Shown piece by piece: positions 46,371-56,655 of a stretch of DNA of 64,000 nucleotides. The stretch lies in assembly GCA_032622095.1 (NCBI GenBank), contig CP136066.1:102943319-103007318 (forward strand), written 5' to 3'. A program made the position numbers and the translations under genes. The stretch's first letter is position 1; every line of letters starts with the position of its first letter. The notes below the pieces were generated by a model. It did no database searches. It saw only the letters and a program-made list of their open reading frames with translations, and was not told the origin of the DNA. Source of the DNA: Siphonodentalium dalli (lineage: Eukaryota > Mollusca > Scaphopoda > Gadilida > Siphonodentaliidae).

Positions 46371-47367
46371 TGACCTTGTAAGCCAGTGCATTCTGGAGGC
46401 TCCGTATGCAGGGTTCAAGCTGCTGCTTGCCAAATTGGCCAATGGCAAACAATATTTTCATTTGGCAAAATATATTTTCATTTGGCAAAAATTTTGGCAA
46501 GTGAGTTTTAATTATGGGATGTGAACTATTTAGTCATAAAACATCATCGAACGTGGCTTATTCACAATGGGAAACCAAAACAAGAAATCTATCAATTTGT
46601 AGGCAGTCAGCAGTGTTATGTTATATGTAATCTTCTTTAGTTTTCCCTAAATGGTAATCCCATCTTTCTGTCATAATCAAACTTTCATCAAACAGCTAAT
46701 CAACCGTGGTTAAAATGTGAGTCGGAAAAAAGCGATGTTCTGTAAATTTTTCATTTCAAAAGGTAATTATTAATTTGTTTTGACAGTTAATCAATCCTCC
46801 CTTTGTCCATTTGGATTATGGATGCATGCAGTCATTGTAACAATGCATATTACTGGCAACATTATATGGCACATATTTATGATGTCAGCGTTATATTACC
46901 AGCAAGTATAAGACAATAGGTTAATCAGCCGATTGTGAATGACGACGGATTAATTTATGGCTTGTTGATTTCAGCAGTAATACAAGGCAAAATAATATGT
47001 ATGCTTGATGACTGTGTAGCAACGTTAAAGGTAGTTTCCAGGTAGGTGTCGCTTATTGCTACTTTTATATTTATTAATAATACTAACTTGCTTTTCTAGT
47101 AGCTCATTTTACCTGTGTCTGTGGTTAGTTTTTAACAAAGATAAAAACACGATAATTTCCCCAATTATACGTGCAATTAAATTTGGCAAATATTTTTTTA
47201 ATTTGGCAAAAAATAATTTCGTTGGGCAAAAAATAATTTCGTTGGGCAAAAATTTTGGCAAGAGAAACTTTTTGTCCGGCGCCAACCCTGTCCGTATGGG
47301 AGATTCACATATATAAGAGAATGCATTGGCACAGGATATTTAATGCTGCACCAGTGCAGCTCCAGTT
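46371..47367 (-). mobile_element. Family C element split by a hAT insertion
   Basis: CTTGACCTTGTAAGCCAGTG CATTCTGGAGGCTCCGTATG stops at 46408 and resumes at 47291 with TCCGTATGGGAGATTCACAT ATATAAGAGAATGCATTGGC...GCTGCACCAGTGCAGCTCC. The outer TTAA ends are lost. Confidence 0.8.
46409..47290. mobile_element. hAT-like non-autonomous element (882 bp), 8-bp TSD
   Basis: Begins CAGGGTTCAAGC and ends GCGCCAACCCTG. The 8-mer TCCGTATG is present on both sides (46401-46408, 47291-47298). Subterminal regions carry tandem TTTTCATTTGGCAAAA and AATAATTTCGTTGGGCAAAA repeats. No transposase frame; the 86-codon frame at 47056-47316 crosses the right terminus. Confidence 0.92.
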
Positions 47368-47565
47368 AAATCTAACCGGTTTCAGACCTCAAACCAGGCC
47401 TACCCATTTAATGACGAAGATAAATACCAAATAATCAGTGTTTCTTTAAAATAATTTAATTTTTAAGTCAAATATACAAAACAATTTCAGATGAACTATT
47501 TACAAATCGTATATCACAAACATGAAAGCAATATCAAACAGAATGGTATGATCATGGAACAATCT
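47368..47565. other. No recognisable feature
   Basis: AT-rich sequence between two elements. Confidence 0.4.
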
Positions 47566-47912
47566 TTAACCATTTCTTTAGTAACTACTCATTGATGAGT
47601 AGTTCCCTTAAATAATGGTCGCCATATATACAGTAATGCCCTAAATAATCGACTCCTTAACCACAGCAGAATTATGGGTAACTTTTCAGGATTTGGTCGG
47701 AAATATGGCTTGTTGCCATTTATCGGAAAGCTCACACTGAGATTAAAGTCGATTATTTAGGGCATTACTGTGGGCCACTTGTTAAACTTATTATGTGAAC
47801 ATTTCCCACCAGTGAATATGAATCCTTCTGTTCTTCTATTATCATCTCGTCTGTCTGTTGTCTGCTCATATATCCTCGACATCCCTCCAGATGAAGAATA
47901 GACCATTCTATA
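47566..47912 (-). mobile_element. Family E element split by a family A insertion
   Basis: TTAACCATTTCTTTAGTAAC TACTCATTGATGAGTAGTTC and, beyond the insertion, GTTAAACTTATTATGTGAAC, ATCCTTCTGTTCTTCTATTA, GAAGAATAGACCATTC: family E in reverse orientation. It ends where the pogo-like element begins. Confidence 0.8.
47631..47770. mobile_element. Family A element with deleted right arm
   Basis: CAGTAATGCCCTAAATAATC ...CGGAAAGCTCACACTGAG, then AGTCGATTATTTAGGGCATT ACTG. Most of the right arm is missing. Inserted in family E. Confidence 0.88.
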
Positions 47913-47914
47913 TA

Positions 47915-48782
47915 CAGTAAAACCTCTCCAAACCAGACCTTCTATAAACCGAATCCCTCTCCATACCATACAAACTGTCCTGTCCCGAATTCACCCAAGT
48001 GCATTCTCACTAAAAATTACCTCTACAAACCGGAAACTTTCTACTCCGAACATCTGACGGCTTCTATAGTCCAAAAGTGAACGAATACATAAATTTTTAC
48101 CGCGGAAAGCGATACCAATCGAACGCACATGCAGTAGATTTGACATACTTTATGCTGAGCTCGTTTTGGCTCTAGTGTAGACTGGGAACCTTTATAAGTT
48201 TAAATTTCTGGTCTACATATTCAACTCTGAGTGGTCGTTTTCATGACAGCTCATTCATTGTGACAGGTTGATTAAAACTTTATTGGTGACAATACACTAC
48301 AATCGTGTACTTTTAGCTAATTGGTGTTTAGTTTGGACAGTGGTTGTAAAAATAAGACTCCATTTCAGCTCAATGATTGATGTAAAAACATAGTGTTAGA
48401 GCTCTATTATCGGTGAAGTCACAATTGTTCACTCAAAGTGTTAAATAAGCATAAAGATCTAATCCGACAGCTGCCGTTATATTCCAGTTCAAAGCGTTCA
48501 CCGAACAAAACACCGCTAATTAAATTAGTACGCATATTCAATAGTACAAAACTACTATACTATCTAACGATGCAACATTTTTTAGCAACATTTTAATAAA
48601 TCACCATAACATTTATTGTTTCCATGTTTCCTGTCTTATCTATACATATATTATACCTTAATAGACCATGTTTTTAATTCTTATTATAAATCGTTTTATC
48701 TATTGTTAAATATACTGAACACCTCTCTAAACCGAAAGGAAGTGCTGGTCCGACGGGTGTTTGGTTTGGCGAGGTTTTACTG
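47915..48782. mobile_element. pogo/Tigger-like MITE (868 bp), TA flanks
   Basis: Begins CAGTAAAACCTCTCCAAACC and ends GGTTTGGCGAGGTTTTACTG, with TA on both sides. Inner copies of the terminal motif (CCTCTACAAACCGGAAAC, CACCTCTCTAAACCGAAAGG) are also visible. No transposase frame longer than about 60 codons. Confidence 0.88.
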
Positions 48783-48787
48783 TACTA

Positions 48788-48933
48788 TAGTAATGCTCTA
48801 ATTAATCGACTCCTTACAGCAGAATTATGCTTTCCGATGAATGTCAACAAGCCATATTTCCGACTAAATCCTGAAAAGTTACCCATAATTCTGCTGTGGT
48901 TAAGGAGTCGATTAATTAGAGCATTAATTACTG
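48788..48933. mobile_element. Family A element, left arm shortened
   Basis: AGTAATGCTCTAATTAATCG ACTCCTTA, then a jump to TTCCGATGAATGTCAACAAG, and a complete right arm to GAGCATTAATTACTG, TA. It abuts the right end of the pogo-like element. Confidence 0.85.
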
Positions 48934-49008
48934 TATTTTATAAATGAATAGGAGAATAAATTTAGGAAAGAAAGGGTAAAATAAAATCACTTGTTTATGA
49001 ACAATCTT

Positions 49009-49014
49009 TTTATT
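49009..49014 (-). promoter_or_regulatory. Candidate poly(A) signal of DNAL1
   Basis: TTTATT on + reads AATAAA on the - strand, about 345 bp beyond the DNAL1 stop. This gives a plausible 3' UTR that ends before the cluster of transposons at 47.5-48.9 kb. Confidence 0.5.
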
Positions 49015-49356
49015 CATTAAAATGATTTTGCAGCAAAGCTATGATCAGCCAACATGATGACATTTATTAAATTATTGCTTTTGTAAACTGTACAAGGCAT
49101 TTTAATTATAGTGTAGTTGAATATACAGGTAGTTTTGTTTGAAATGTTAACATGGTCATATGATTTCAAGGACTTTTTGGTGATCTGGGTGCAATGTAAA
49201 TCATATTGGCCTGGTAAGATGCCTTATTTTCTATTATCCAAACTCGTTTCTTTAGAGTCTGTGCATTGAGTTTCTATTCAAAGATTTGTATGATAGGAAG
49301 CTGTTGTTTGTAAACGAGACGATGATAATGAGGTTTATCGGTGATTTGTGGTTACA

Positions 49357-49397
49357 TCAGTCTTCATCATCTACATCCTTTCTTACAACCGTTACAC
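49357..49397 (-). CDS. DNAL1 last coding exon
   Basis: On the - strand, acceptor CTTTTTTTTTCAG followed by GT GTA ACG GTT ..., encoding VTVVRKDVDDED and TGA at 49359-49357. The first two bases complete the Gly codon opened by the preceding exon (phase 1), so the joined protein reads KKLDG-VTVVRKDVDDED. DNAL1 orthologues end with a KKLDG motif, a short hydrophobic strand and a run of acidic residues, and this fits in position and length. The assignment rests on the two exons together; alone this one would be too short to identify. Confidence 0.88.
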
Positions 49398-50679
49398 CTG
49401 AAAAAAAAAGATGCAACAATTGAAATAATTCAACAATTCATTACACATTTTCAATGATTAAAGGCATGGATGGCCTTCGTGGTGGGTATTGCTGTTAAAA
49501 TAGTCACATCAATTAAAACCCCCATAAACAGAACGAATATTAAAATATAGACAGACCTTGTTCTTATACCAATCATAAATATCGTGTAAATAGTATTATT
49601 CACTGGGGGTAAGCTGCTCCATGGGAAGCGGTTCGCTTGTGATAAAAGCTCCAGTGCGCAGTTTACAATGCGACGGTGCGTCTGTGATTATTTTGTGAAA
49701 AAGGAAACTGAAGTATTCAATATGCTACGTATTATATCTATAAACAACATTATTCTATGGAACGTCGGTCACAAATGACCAACATGCTTCAACTGTAATT
49801 TACATATCGCATTTATTATAACACATTTCCATACCACGCAAACGCAGCTGATTTATCACTTCAAAACCCGATTGTGTAACTAGAAAATTCTTAATAACAT
49901 GATATTTTGTGTATGAAAATGAAATAATCTGAATAATGTCCCGTATCAATTGCTATAACAAACATCTCCGCCGTGCGATTGTTGTTGGCTTTGGTGTCTC
50001 AAACAATTAAATACTGAGAAAAATGCATTTTAACACCACCACGTGGACGCTCCAGTTCGTATTTCCATAAGCGCCAGCGCGTAGACCGCCGGGATTGGTG
50101 GGCTCCAGTGCGCATTTAAAAAGAGATTTAGGGAATTGTAGAGGTGAAAACGATTCGAAACAAGTTCGTATTTATTATTTCAATCACATTGGCATTATTG
50201 GAGTCTAGAACATGACCATTATCGTGTGGTGTTTCCGTGAATTATCAGTTATATACCAATAGTATATCCTATTATATACTCCAATCGATATGTATTTGAA
50301 TGTACATGCAGTCCTGTGTGATTCACAAGTATTTGTACGGATATATTTAAACTGTTCGTTTGTTGTCAGCCTAATTGATTTCGAATAGTGGGTTGATCAT
50401 GTATGCATATTACGATGTGAGAGATTGACCATTACATACATGTATTCGAATAATTAATCTTGCAAAAATAATTGTCGATTGGCGGCTTGTGTAAGTCATA
50501 ACATCATATGGATGTGCCATTATATATAAATGGCACGAAAACGGCATGCAGGTGGCCCTCTTATAATCAGATTCCAACAACAACAAAAACATTTCTCAAA
50601 AGACGCTTTAGTTATTATAATCAACTAATTGCAAAAAATAATGCCAAATACATGCAATTATGGATGCATTTTATAACTA

Positions 50680-50980
50680 TATACATGTTGCACATCTCCA
50701 ATATGTGGGTAACAATATTCTGAAGTTTCAAATATCTACGATCAAAACTGTAGGAGGAGTTGATTACACCATGAAGGTACCCTCATACAAAAAATTATAA
50801 AAAATGTTGAAATTTACTAAGTCGAAAAGGGTTATTAACGCCGTCAAAAAATAATTTTTCCGTCATCTACATACATGTTGCATATATATATATGTTCAAT
50901 ATATGACCAACAATATTCTGAAGTTTCAAATCTCTGTTATGAAATCTGTAGGTGATGATTACACCATGAAGGTGTGGACG
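50680..50980 (-). repeat. Family G repeats, inverted relative to 43.4 kb
   Basis: Two tandem-like copies: ATATGTGGGTAACAATATTC TGAAGTTTC...GGAGTTGATTACACCATGAA GG at 50701-50790 and ACCAACAATATTCTGAAGTT TC...GATGATTACACCATGAAGG at about 50908-50973. TAGATGACGG...GTTAATAACCC (on the - strand) lies between them. Confidence 0.75.
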
Positions 50981-51065
50981 GATGGACAGTGCCCGTTTCT
51001 ATAGTCCCCCGAAAATTTATTTTTCGATGGACAATTATCCAATAAATGCGGGTTGTGGGGTGTGC

Positions 51066-51112
51066 CGATAGATTCAAATTTTAAATCCAAGATGGCTGCT
51101 GGTAGCCATGTT
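51066..51112 (+). repeat. Sat2-like fragment in the DNAL1 intron
   Basis: GATTCAAATTTTAAATCCAA GATGGCTGCTGGTAGCCATG TTTTTTTA matches the core of one Sat2 subtype but stands alone 1.4 kb left of the array. Confidence 0.75.
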
Positions 51113-51344
51113 TTTTTAACAAATTTCGGTCAAAATAGAAAATGTAAAGTTGAGCTAAAAATTATGCTTAGCTGCTAGAACGGTGTACTTGATAATCAAG
51201 TGCCAATATCATACTGCTTTCTGGTTCCATGCAAGAAGATGATGTTGGTGAATCAGTGCTCATTTATATTAATTGATATACTCCCATTCGTGGACATTTT
51301 GTTATCACTTTTGTCCAACTCGATTTTGTTTTCGTGCATTTTTC

Positions 51345-51476
51345 TTCATATTTTGGTTTTCTTGATGATCCCATATTTTGGGTTTTCAATTTGGCCAGTT
51401 TCTGAAAAATGGCCAAAAAAGTTCAGAAATGGCCAAATAATTTGGCCAAAAGAATTTTCCGGTCAGTGTGAACCAC
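51345..51476 (+). mobile_element. hAT-like element relic, right end
   Basis: TTCTTGATGATCCCATATTT, CAATTTGGCCAGTTTCTG, GGCCAAATAATTTGGCC and GGTCAGTGTGAACCACG, parallel to 43905-44038. Confidence 0.6.
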
Positions 51477-51526
51477 GCAGCTTACTGGTTATGAAACAGT
51501 CTACTGCCTGAGACAAGGAAACTTAC

Positions 51527-51613
51527 CATCAAGTTTTTTCAACCTCAAAAGCTTTACCGACACTAGTTCTAAATAAGTACCATCTGAAGAGTGTTTCTCC
51601 TCCAACGGATTAC
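51527..51613 (-). CDS. DNAL1 penultimate coding exon (LRR C-terminal cap)
   Basis: An 87-nt exon on the - strand with T-rich acceptor TTTTATTATATAG and donor GATG|GTAAGT. It encodes (G)NPLEEKHSSDGTYLEL... ...LKKLD(G). NPLEEKHS and LKKLDG are hallmark strings of axonemal dynein light chain 1, a leucine-rich-repeat protein that binds the motor domain of an outer-arm dynein heavy chain in cilia and flagella. This part is the last repeat and cap. Phases fit exactly: two bases of a Gly codon, 28 codons, then one base shared with the last exon. Upstream exons are not in the 850 bp between here and Sat2, so they should lie beyond the window. Confidence 0.92.
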
Positions 51614-51687
51614 CTATATAATAAAAATAAAAATTACAGATTACCTATATAATAAAAATAAAAATTACGGATTACCTATATAATAAA
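51606..51687 (-). repeat. 31-bp tandem triplication of a 3' splice site
   Basis: CGGATTACCTATATAATAAA (with AATAAAAATTA) occurs with a period of 31 bp at about 51607, 51638 (CAGATTACC variant) and 51669. On the - strand each unit is a T-rich tract, TATATAG, then GTAATCYG. Only the unit at 51613 continues into the DNAL1 exon; the two upstream units continue into TAA. Confidence 0.92.
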
Positions 51688-51825
51688 GTTCATTTCTCTA
51701 CATTTACTCTTGCCGTCTTGGAATTGATTACACCATAAAGTTACTGAAATCTTGACAGATGATGAATATTTCTATAACAGACAATCTTGAAAAACTTGAT
51801 AATTTTATGATAAAGATACTTTCCA
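51688..51825 (-). other. DNAL1 upstream intron, left part
   Basis: On the - strand this is the 3' end of the intron that should continue through 51826-64000 and beyond. No DNAL1 exon resembling the preceding leucine-rich repeats is visible between 51614 and 52464. Confidence 0.6.
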
Positions 51826-51960
51826 GGGGAGATGAGGCCTAAGCAGAATGAGGTCCCCAGAGGGTGAATTTAGTGATGCTAGCCCACCGCATGCTATCAT
51901 CACTAAATTCATGCTCCGGGTTCCTCATTCTGCAAATTTCCGACATCATATTTTGAAGCC
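51826..51960. mobile_element. Family B element, right part only
   Basis: GGGGAGATGAGGCCTAAGCA GAATGAGGTCCCCAGAGGGT, GATGCTAGCCC, CATCACTAAATTCATGC, CCTCATTCTGCAAATTTC and a terminal TTGAAGCCTGC that is diverged. Confidence 0.75.
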
Positions 51961-52042
51961 TGCTTGCAGTTGTCACATGATTACTCTACAAGATATTATA
52001 ATTTAGTATCAATGAACTCAAAATGATTCTTCTAAATTTGTG

Positions 52043-52264
52043 ATAACCCTTCCATGACTGGAGCTTCCTGAAATTTTACGAAAACCCTGTACCAATACAT
52101 TCTCTTATATATGCGAGTCTCCCATATATAAGGAGAATGCATTGGCCTAACAAATATTTACCTTGACCTTGTAAGCCCGTGCATTCACTTTAATATATAT
52201 GAGAATGCACTGGGACAGGATCTTTAATGCTGCACCAGCACAACTCCCATCATGAAAGGGTCAA
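52043..52264 (-). mobile_element. Family C element
   Basis: AACCCTTCCATGACTGGAGC at the left, GCGAGTCTCCCATATATAAG with part of one hairpin deleted, GGCCTAACAAATATTTACCT TGACC, and GCTGCACCAGCACAACTCCC ATCATGAAAGGGTCAA at the right. The TTAA ends are mutated (ATAA, TCAA). Confidence 0.8.
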
Positions 52265-52344
52265 TACTGATATAAACTGAGATCACATATCCAATTGACA
52301 ATTGGGTGTTGTGTCCAAATTATAAAACCCATATAAATGAAAGT

Positions 52345-52464
52345 GTCAATGACACTGTAGCTCAACTTGGAAAGGGAATAATTTAATGTATTACAGTCAA
52401 TGGAGCGATTAGGAATGTGGAAAGTTGAATGTCTAATACTAGTTTATAGACATGAAGAGAAAAG
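52345..52464 (+). repeat. Head sequence at the left edge of Sat2
   Basis: AAAGTGTCAATGACACTGTA GCTCAACTTGGAAAGGG, ATGGAGCGATTAGG, GTGGAAAGTTGAATGTCTAA, ACATGAAGAGAAAAGTAAAA. It occurs once here, is not part of the repeating unit, and is shared with the inverted solo copy at 46080-46370. Confidence 0.8.
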
Positions 52465-52599
52465 TAAAATCCAAGATGGCTGCTGGCGGCCATGTTTTCG
52501 GCCGAATGACCCCAAAATGAGTCGTTCCCATTTACATGTCATCGTTAACATCCATGACAAATTTTATGACGATCAGACTAAAGGTACGACCTGTAGCCC

Positions 52600-55500
52600 G
52601 TGCTAAAGAATTTAGTCATACAAAGAGTAAAATCCAAGATGGCTGCTGACGGCCATGTTTTTTCGCCAAATGACCCCAAAATTACTCGTTCCCATCTACA
52701 TGTCAATATTAACATTCATGACAAATTTCATGATGATCAGACGAACAGTACGAGCTGTGGCCCGTGCTAATGGATTAAATTTTGAAATCCAAGATGGCCA
52801 CTGGCGGCCCAGTTTTTTGTCCGAATGGCCCCAAAATGACTTGTTCCCATTTACATTCCAATTTCAACAGCCATGACAAATTTTATGATGATCAGACTAA
52901 AGGTACGACCTGTAGCCCGTGCTAAAGGATTTAGTCATACAAAGAGTAAAATCCAAGATGGCTGCTGGCGGCCATTTTTTTTTTATTTTATGATGATCAG
53001 ACTAAAGGTACGACCTGTAGCCCGTGCTAAAGGATTTAGTCATACAAAGAGTAAAATTCAAGATGGCTGCTGGCGGCCATGTTTTTGGGCCGAATGACCC
53101 CAAAATTACTCGTTCCCATCTACATGTCAATATTAACATCCATGACAAATTTCATGATGATCAGATAAACAGTACGACCTGTGGCCTGTGCTAATGGATT
53201 GAATTTTGAAATCAAAGATGGCCACTGGCGGCCATGTTTTTTGTCCGAATGACCCCAAAATGACTCGTTCCCATTTACATTCCAATTTCAAAAGCCATGA
53301 CAAATTTTATGATGATCAGACTAAAGGTACGACCTGTAGCCTGTGCTAAAGGATTTAGTCATACAAAGAGTAAAATCCAAGACGGCTGCTGGCGGCCATG
53401 TTTTTTCGCCAAATGACCCCAAAATTACTCGTTCCCATCTACATGTCAATATTAACATTCATGACAAATTTCATGATGATCAGACGAACAGTACGACATG
53501 TGGCCGTGCTAATGGATTAAATTTTGAAATCCAAGATGGCTGCTGGCGGCCATGTTTTTTGTCCGAATGACCCCAAAATGACTTGTTCCCATTTACATTC
53601 CAATTTCAACAGCCATGACAAATTTTATGATGATCAGATTAAAGGTACGACCTGTAGCTCGTGCTAAAGGATTTAGTCATACAAAGAGTAAAATCCAAGA
53701 TGGCTGCTGGCGGCCATGTTTTTTGGCCGAATGACCCCCAAAATGACTCGTTCCCATCTACATGTCAATATTAACATCCATGACAAATTTTATGATGATC
53801 AGACTAAAGGTACGACCTGTAGCCCATGCTAAAGAATTTAGTCATACAAAGAGTAAATTCCAAGGTAGCTGCAGGCGGCCATGTTTTTTGGCTGAATGAC
53901 CCCAAAATGACTCGTTCCCATCTACATGTCAATATTAACATCCATGACAAATTTCATGATGATCAGATAAACAGTACGACCTGTGGCCCGTGCTAACGGA
54001 TTGAATTTTGAAATCAAAGATGGCCACTGGCGGCCATGTTTTTTGTCCGAATGACCCCAAAATGACTCGTTCCCATTTACATTCCAATTTCAAAAGCCAT
54101 GACAAATTTTATGATGATCAGACTAAAGGTACGACCTGTAGCCTGTGCTAAAGGATTTAGTCATACAAAGAGTAAAATCCAAGACGGCTGCTGGCGGCCA
54201 TGTTTTTTGGCCGAATGACCCCAAAATGACTCGTTCCAATCTACATGTCATTGTTAACATCCATGACAAATTTTATGATGATCAGACTAAAGGTACGACC
54301 TGTAGCCCGTGCTAAAGGATTTAGTCATACAAAGAGTAAAATCCAAGATGGCTGCTGGCGGCCATGTTTTTGGGCCGAATGACCCCAAAATTACTCGTTC
54401 CCATCTACATGTCAATATTAACATCCATGACAAATTTCATGATGATCAGATAAACAGTACGACCTGTGGCCTGTGCTAATGGATTGAATTTTGAAATCAA
54501 AGATGGCCACTGGCGGCCATGTTTTTTGTCCGAATTACCCCAAAATGACTCGTTCCCATTTACATTCCAATTTCAAAAGCCATGACAAATTTTATGATGA
54601 TCAGACTAAAGGTACGACCTGTAGCCCGTGCTAAAGAATTTAGTCATACAAAGAGTAAAATCCAAGATGGCTGCTGACGGCCATGTTTTTTCGCCAAATG
54701 ACCCCAAAATTACTCGTTCCCATCTACATGTCAATATTAACATTCATGACAAATTTCATGATGATCAGACGAACAGTACGAGCTGTGGCCCGTGCTAATG
54801 GATTAAATTTTGAAATCCAAGATGGCCACTGGCGGCCCAGTTTTTTGTCCGAATGGCCCCAAAATGACTTGTTCCCATTTACATTCCAATTTCAACAGCC
54901 ATGACAAATTTTATGATGATCAGACTAAAGGTACGACCTGTAGCCCGTGCTAAAGGATTTAGTCATACAAAGAGTAAAATCCAAGATGGCTGCTGGCGGC
55001 CATTTTTTTTTAATTTTATGATGATCAGACTAAAGGTACGACCTGTAGCCCGTGCTAAAGGATTTAGTCATACAAAGAGTAAAATTCAAGATGGCTGCTG
55101 GCGGCCATGTTTTTGGGCCGAATGACCCCAAAATTACTCGTTCCCATCTACATGTCAATATTAACATCCATGACAAATTTCATGATGATCAGATAAACAG
55201 TACGACCTGTGGCCTGTGCTAATGGATTGAATTTTGAAATCAAAGATGGCCACTGGCGGCCATGTTTTTTGTCCGAATGACCCCAAAATGACTCGTTCCC
55301 ATTTACATTCCAATTTCAAAAGCCATGACAAATTTTATGATGATCAGACTAAAGGTACGACCTGTAGCCTGTGCTAAAGGATTTAGTCATACAAAGAGTA
55401 AAATCCAAGACGGCTGCTGGCGGCCATGTTTTTTCGCCAAATGACCCCAAAATTACTCGTTCCCATCTACATGTCAATATTAACATTCATGACAAATTTC

Positions 55501-56655
55501 ATGATGATCAGACGAACAGTACGACATGTGGCCGTGCTAATGGATTAAATTTTGAAATCCAAGATGGCTGCTGGCGGCCATGTTTTTTGTCCGAATGACC
55601 CCAAAATGACTTGTTCCCATTTACATTCCAATTTCAACAGCCATGACAAATTTTATGATGATCAGATTAAAGGTACGACCTGTAGCTCGTGCTAAAGGAT
55701 TTAGTCATACAAAGAGTAAAATCCAAGATGGCTGCTGGCGGCCATGTTTTTTGGCCGAATGACCCCCAAAATGACTCGTTCCCATCTACATGTCAATATT
55801 AACATCCATGACAAATTTTATGATGATCAGACTAAAGGTACGACCTGTAGCCCATGCTAAAGAATTTAGTCATACAAAGAGTAAATTCCAAGGTAGCTGC
55901 AGGCGGCCATGTTTTTTGGCTGAATGACCCCAAAATGACTCGTTCCCATCTACATGTCAATATTAACATCCATGACAAATTTCATGATGATCAGATAAAC
56001 AGTACGACCTGTGGCCCGTGCTAACGGATTGAATTTTGAAATCAAAGATGGCCACTGGCGGCCATGTTTTTTGTCCGAATGACCCCAAAATGACTCGTTC
56101 CCATTTACATTCCAATTTCAAAAGCCATGACAAATTTTATGATGATCAGACTAAAGGTACGACCTGTAGCCTGTGCTAAAGGATTTAGTCATACAAAGAG
56201 TAAAATCCAAGACGGCTGCTGGCGGCCATGTTTTTTGGCCGAATGACCCCAAAATGACTCGTTCCAATCTACATGTCATTGTTAACATCCATGACAAATT
56301 TTATGATGATCAGACTAAAGGTACGACCTGTAGCCCGTGCTAAAGGATTTAGTCATACAAAGAGTAAAATCCAAGATGGCTGCTGGCGGCCATGTTTTTG
56401 GGCCGAATGACCCCAAAATTACTCGTTCCCATCTACATGTCAATATTAACATCCATGACAAATTTCATGATGATCAGATAAACAGTACGACCTGTGGCCG
56501 GTGCTAATGGATTGAATTTTGAAATCAAAGATGGCCACTGGCGGCCATGTTTTTTGTCCGAATTACCCCAAAATGACTCGTTCCCATTTACATTCCAATT
56601 TCAAAAGCCATGACAAATTTTATGATGATCAGACTAAAGGTACGACCTGTAGCCT
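52600..56655 (+). repeat. Sat2 higher-order repeat, 2 x 2028 bp
   Basis: Thirteen monomers, including the shortened one, recur in the same order 2028 bp later. Anchors: GCTGACGGCC at 52644 and 54672, and GCCGTGCTAATGG at about 53503 and 55531. The copies look nearly identical. Confidence 0.9.

Larger units (their letters stand above)
49398..51526 (-). other. DNAL1 last intron (2.1 kb)
   Basis: The intron between the two DNAL1 exons. It holds a GC-richer stretch at about 49605-50115 with GCTCCAGTGCGCA occurring at both ends, family G repeats, a Sat2 fragment and a hAT relic, listed separately. The rest is AT-rich without signals. Confidence 0.8.
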
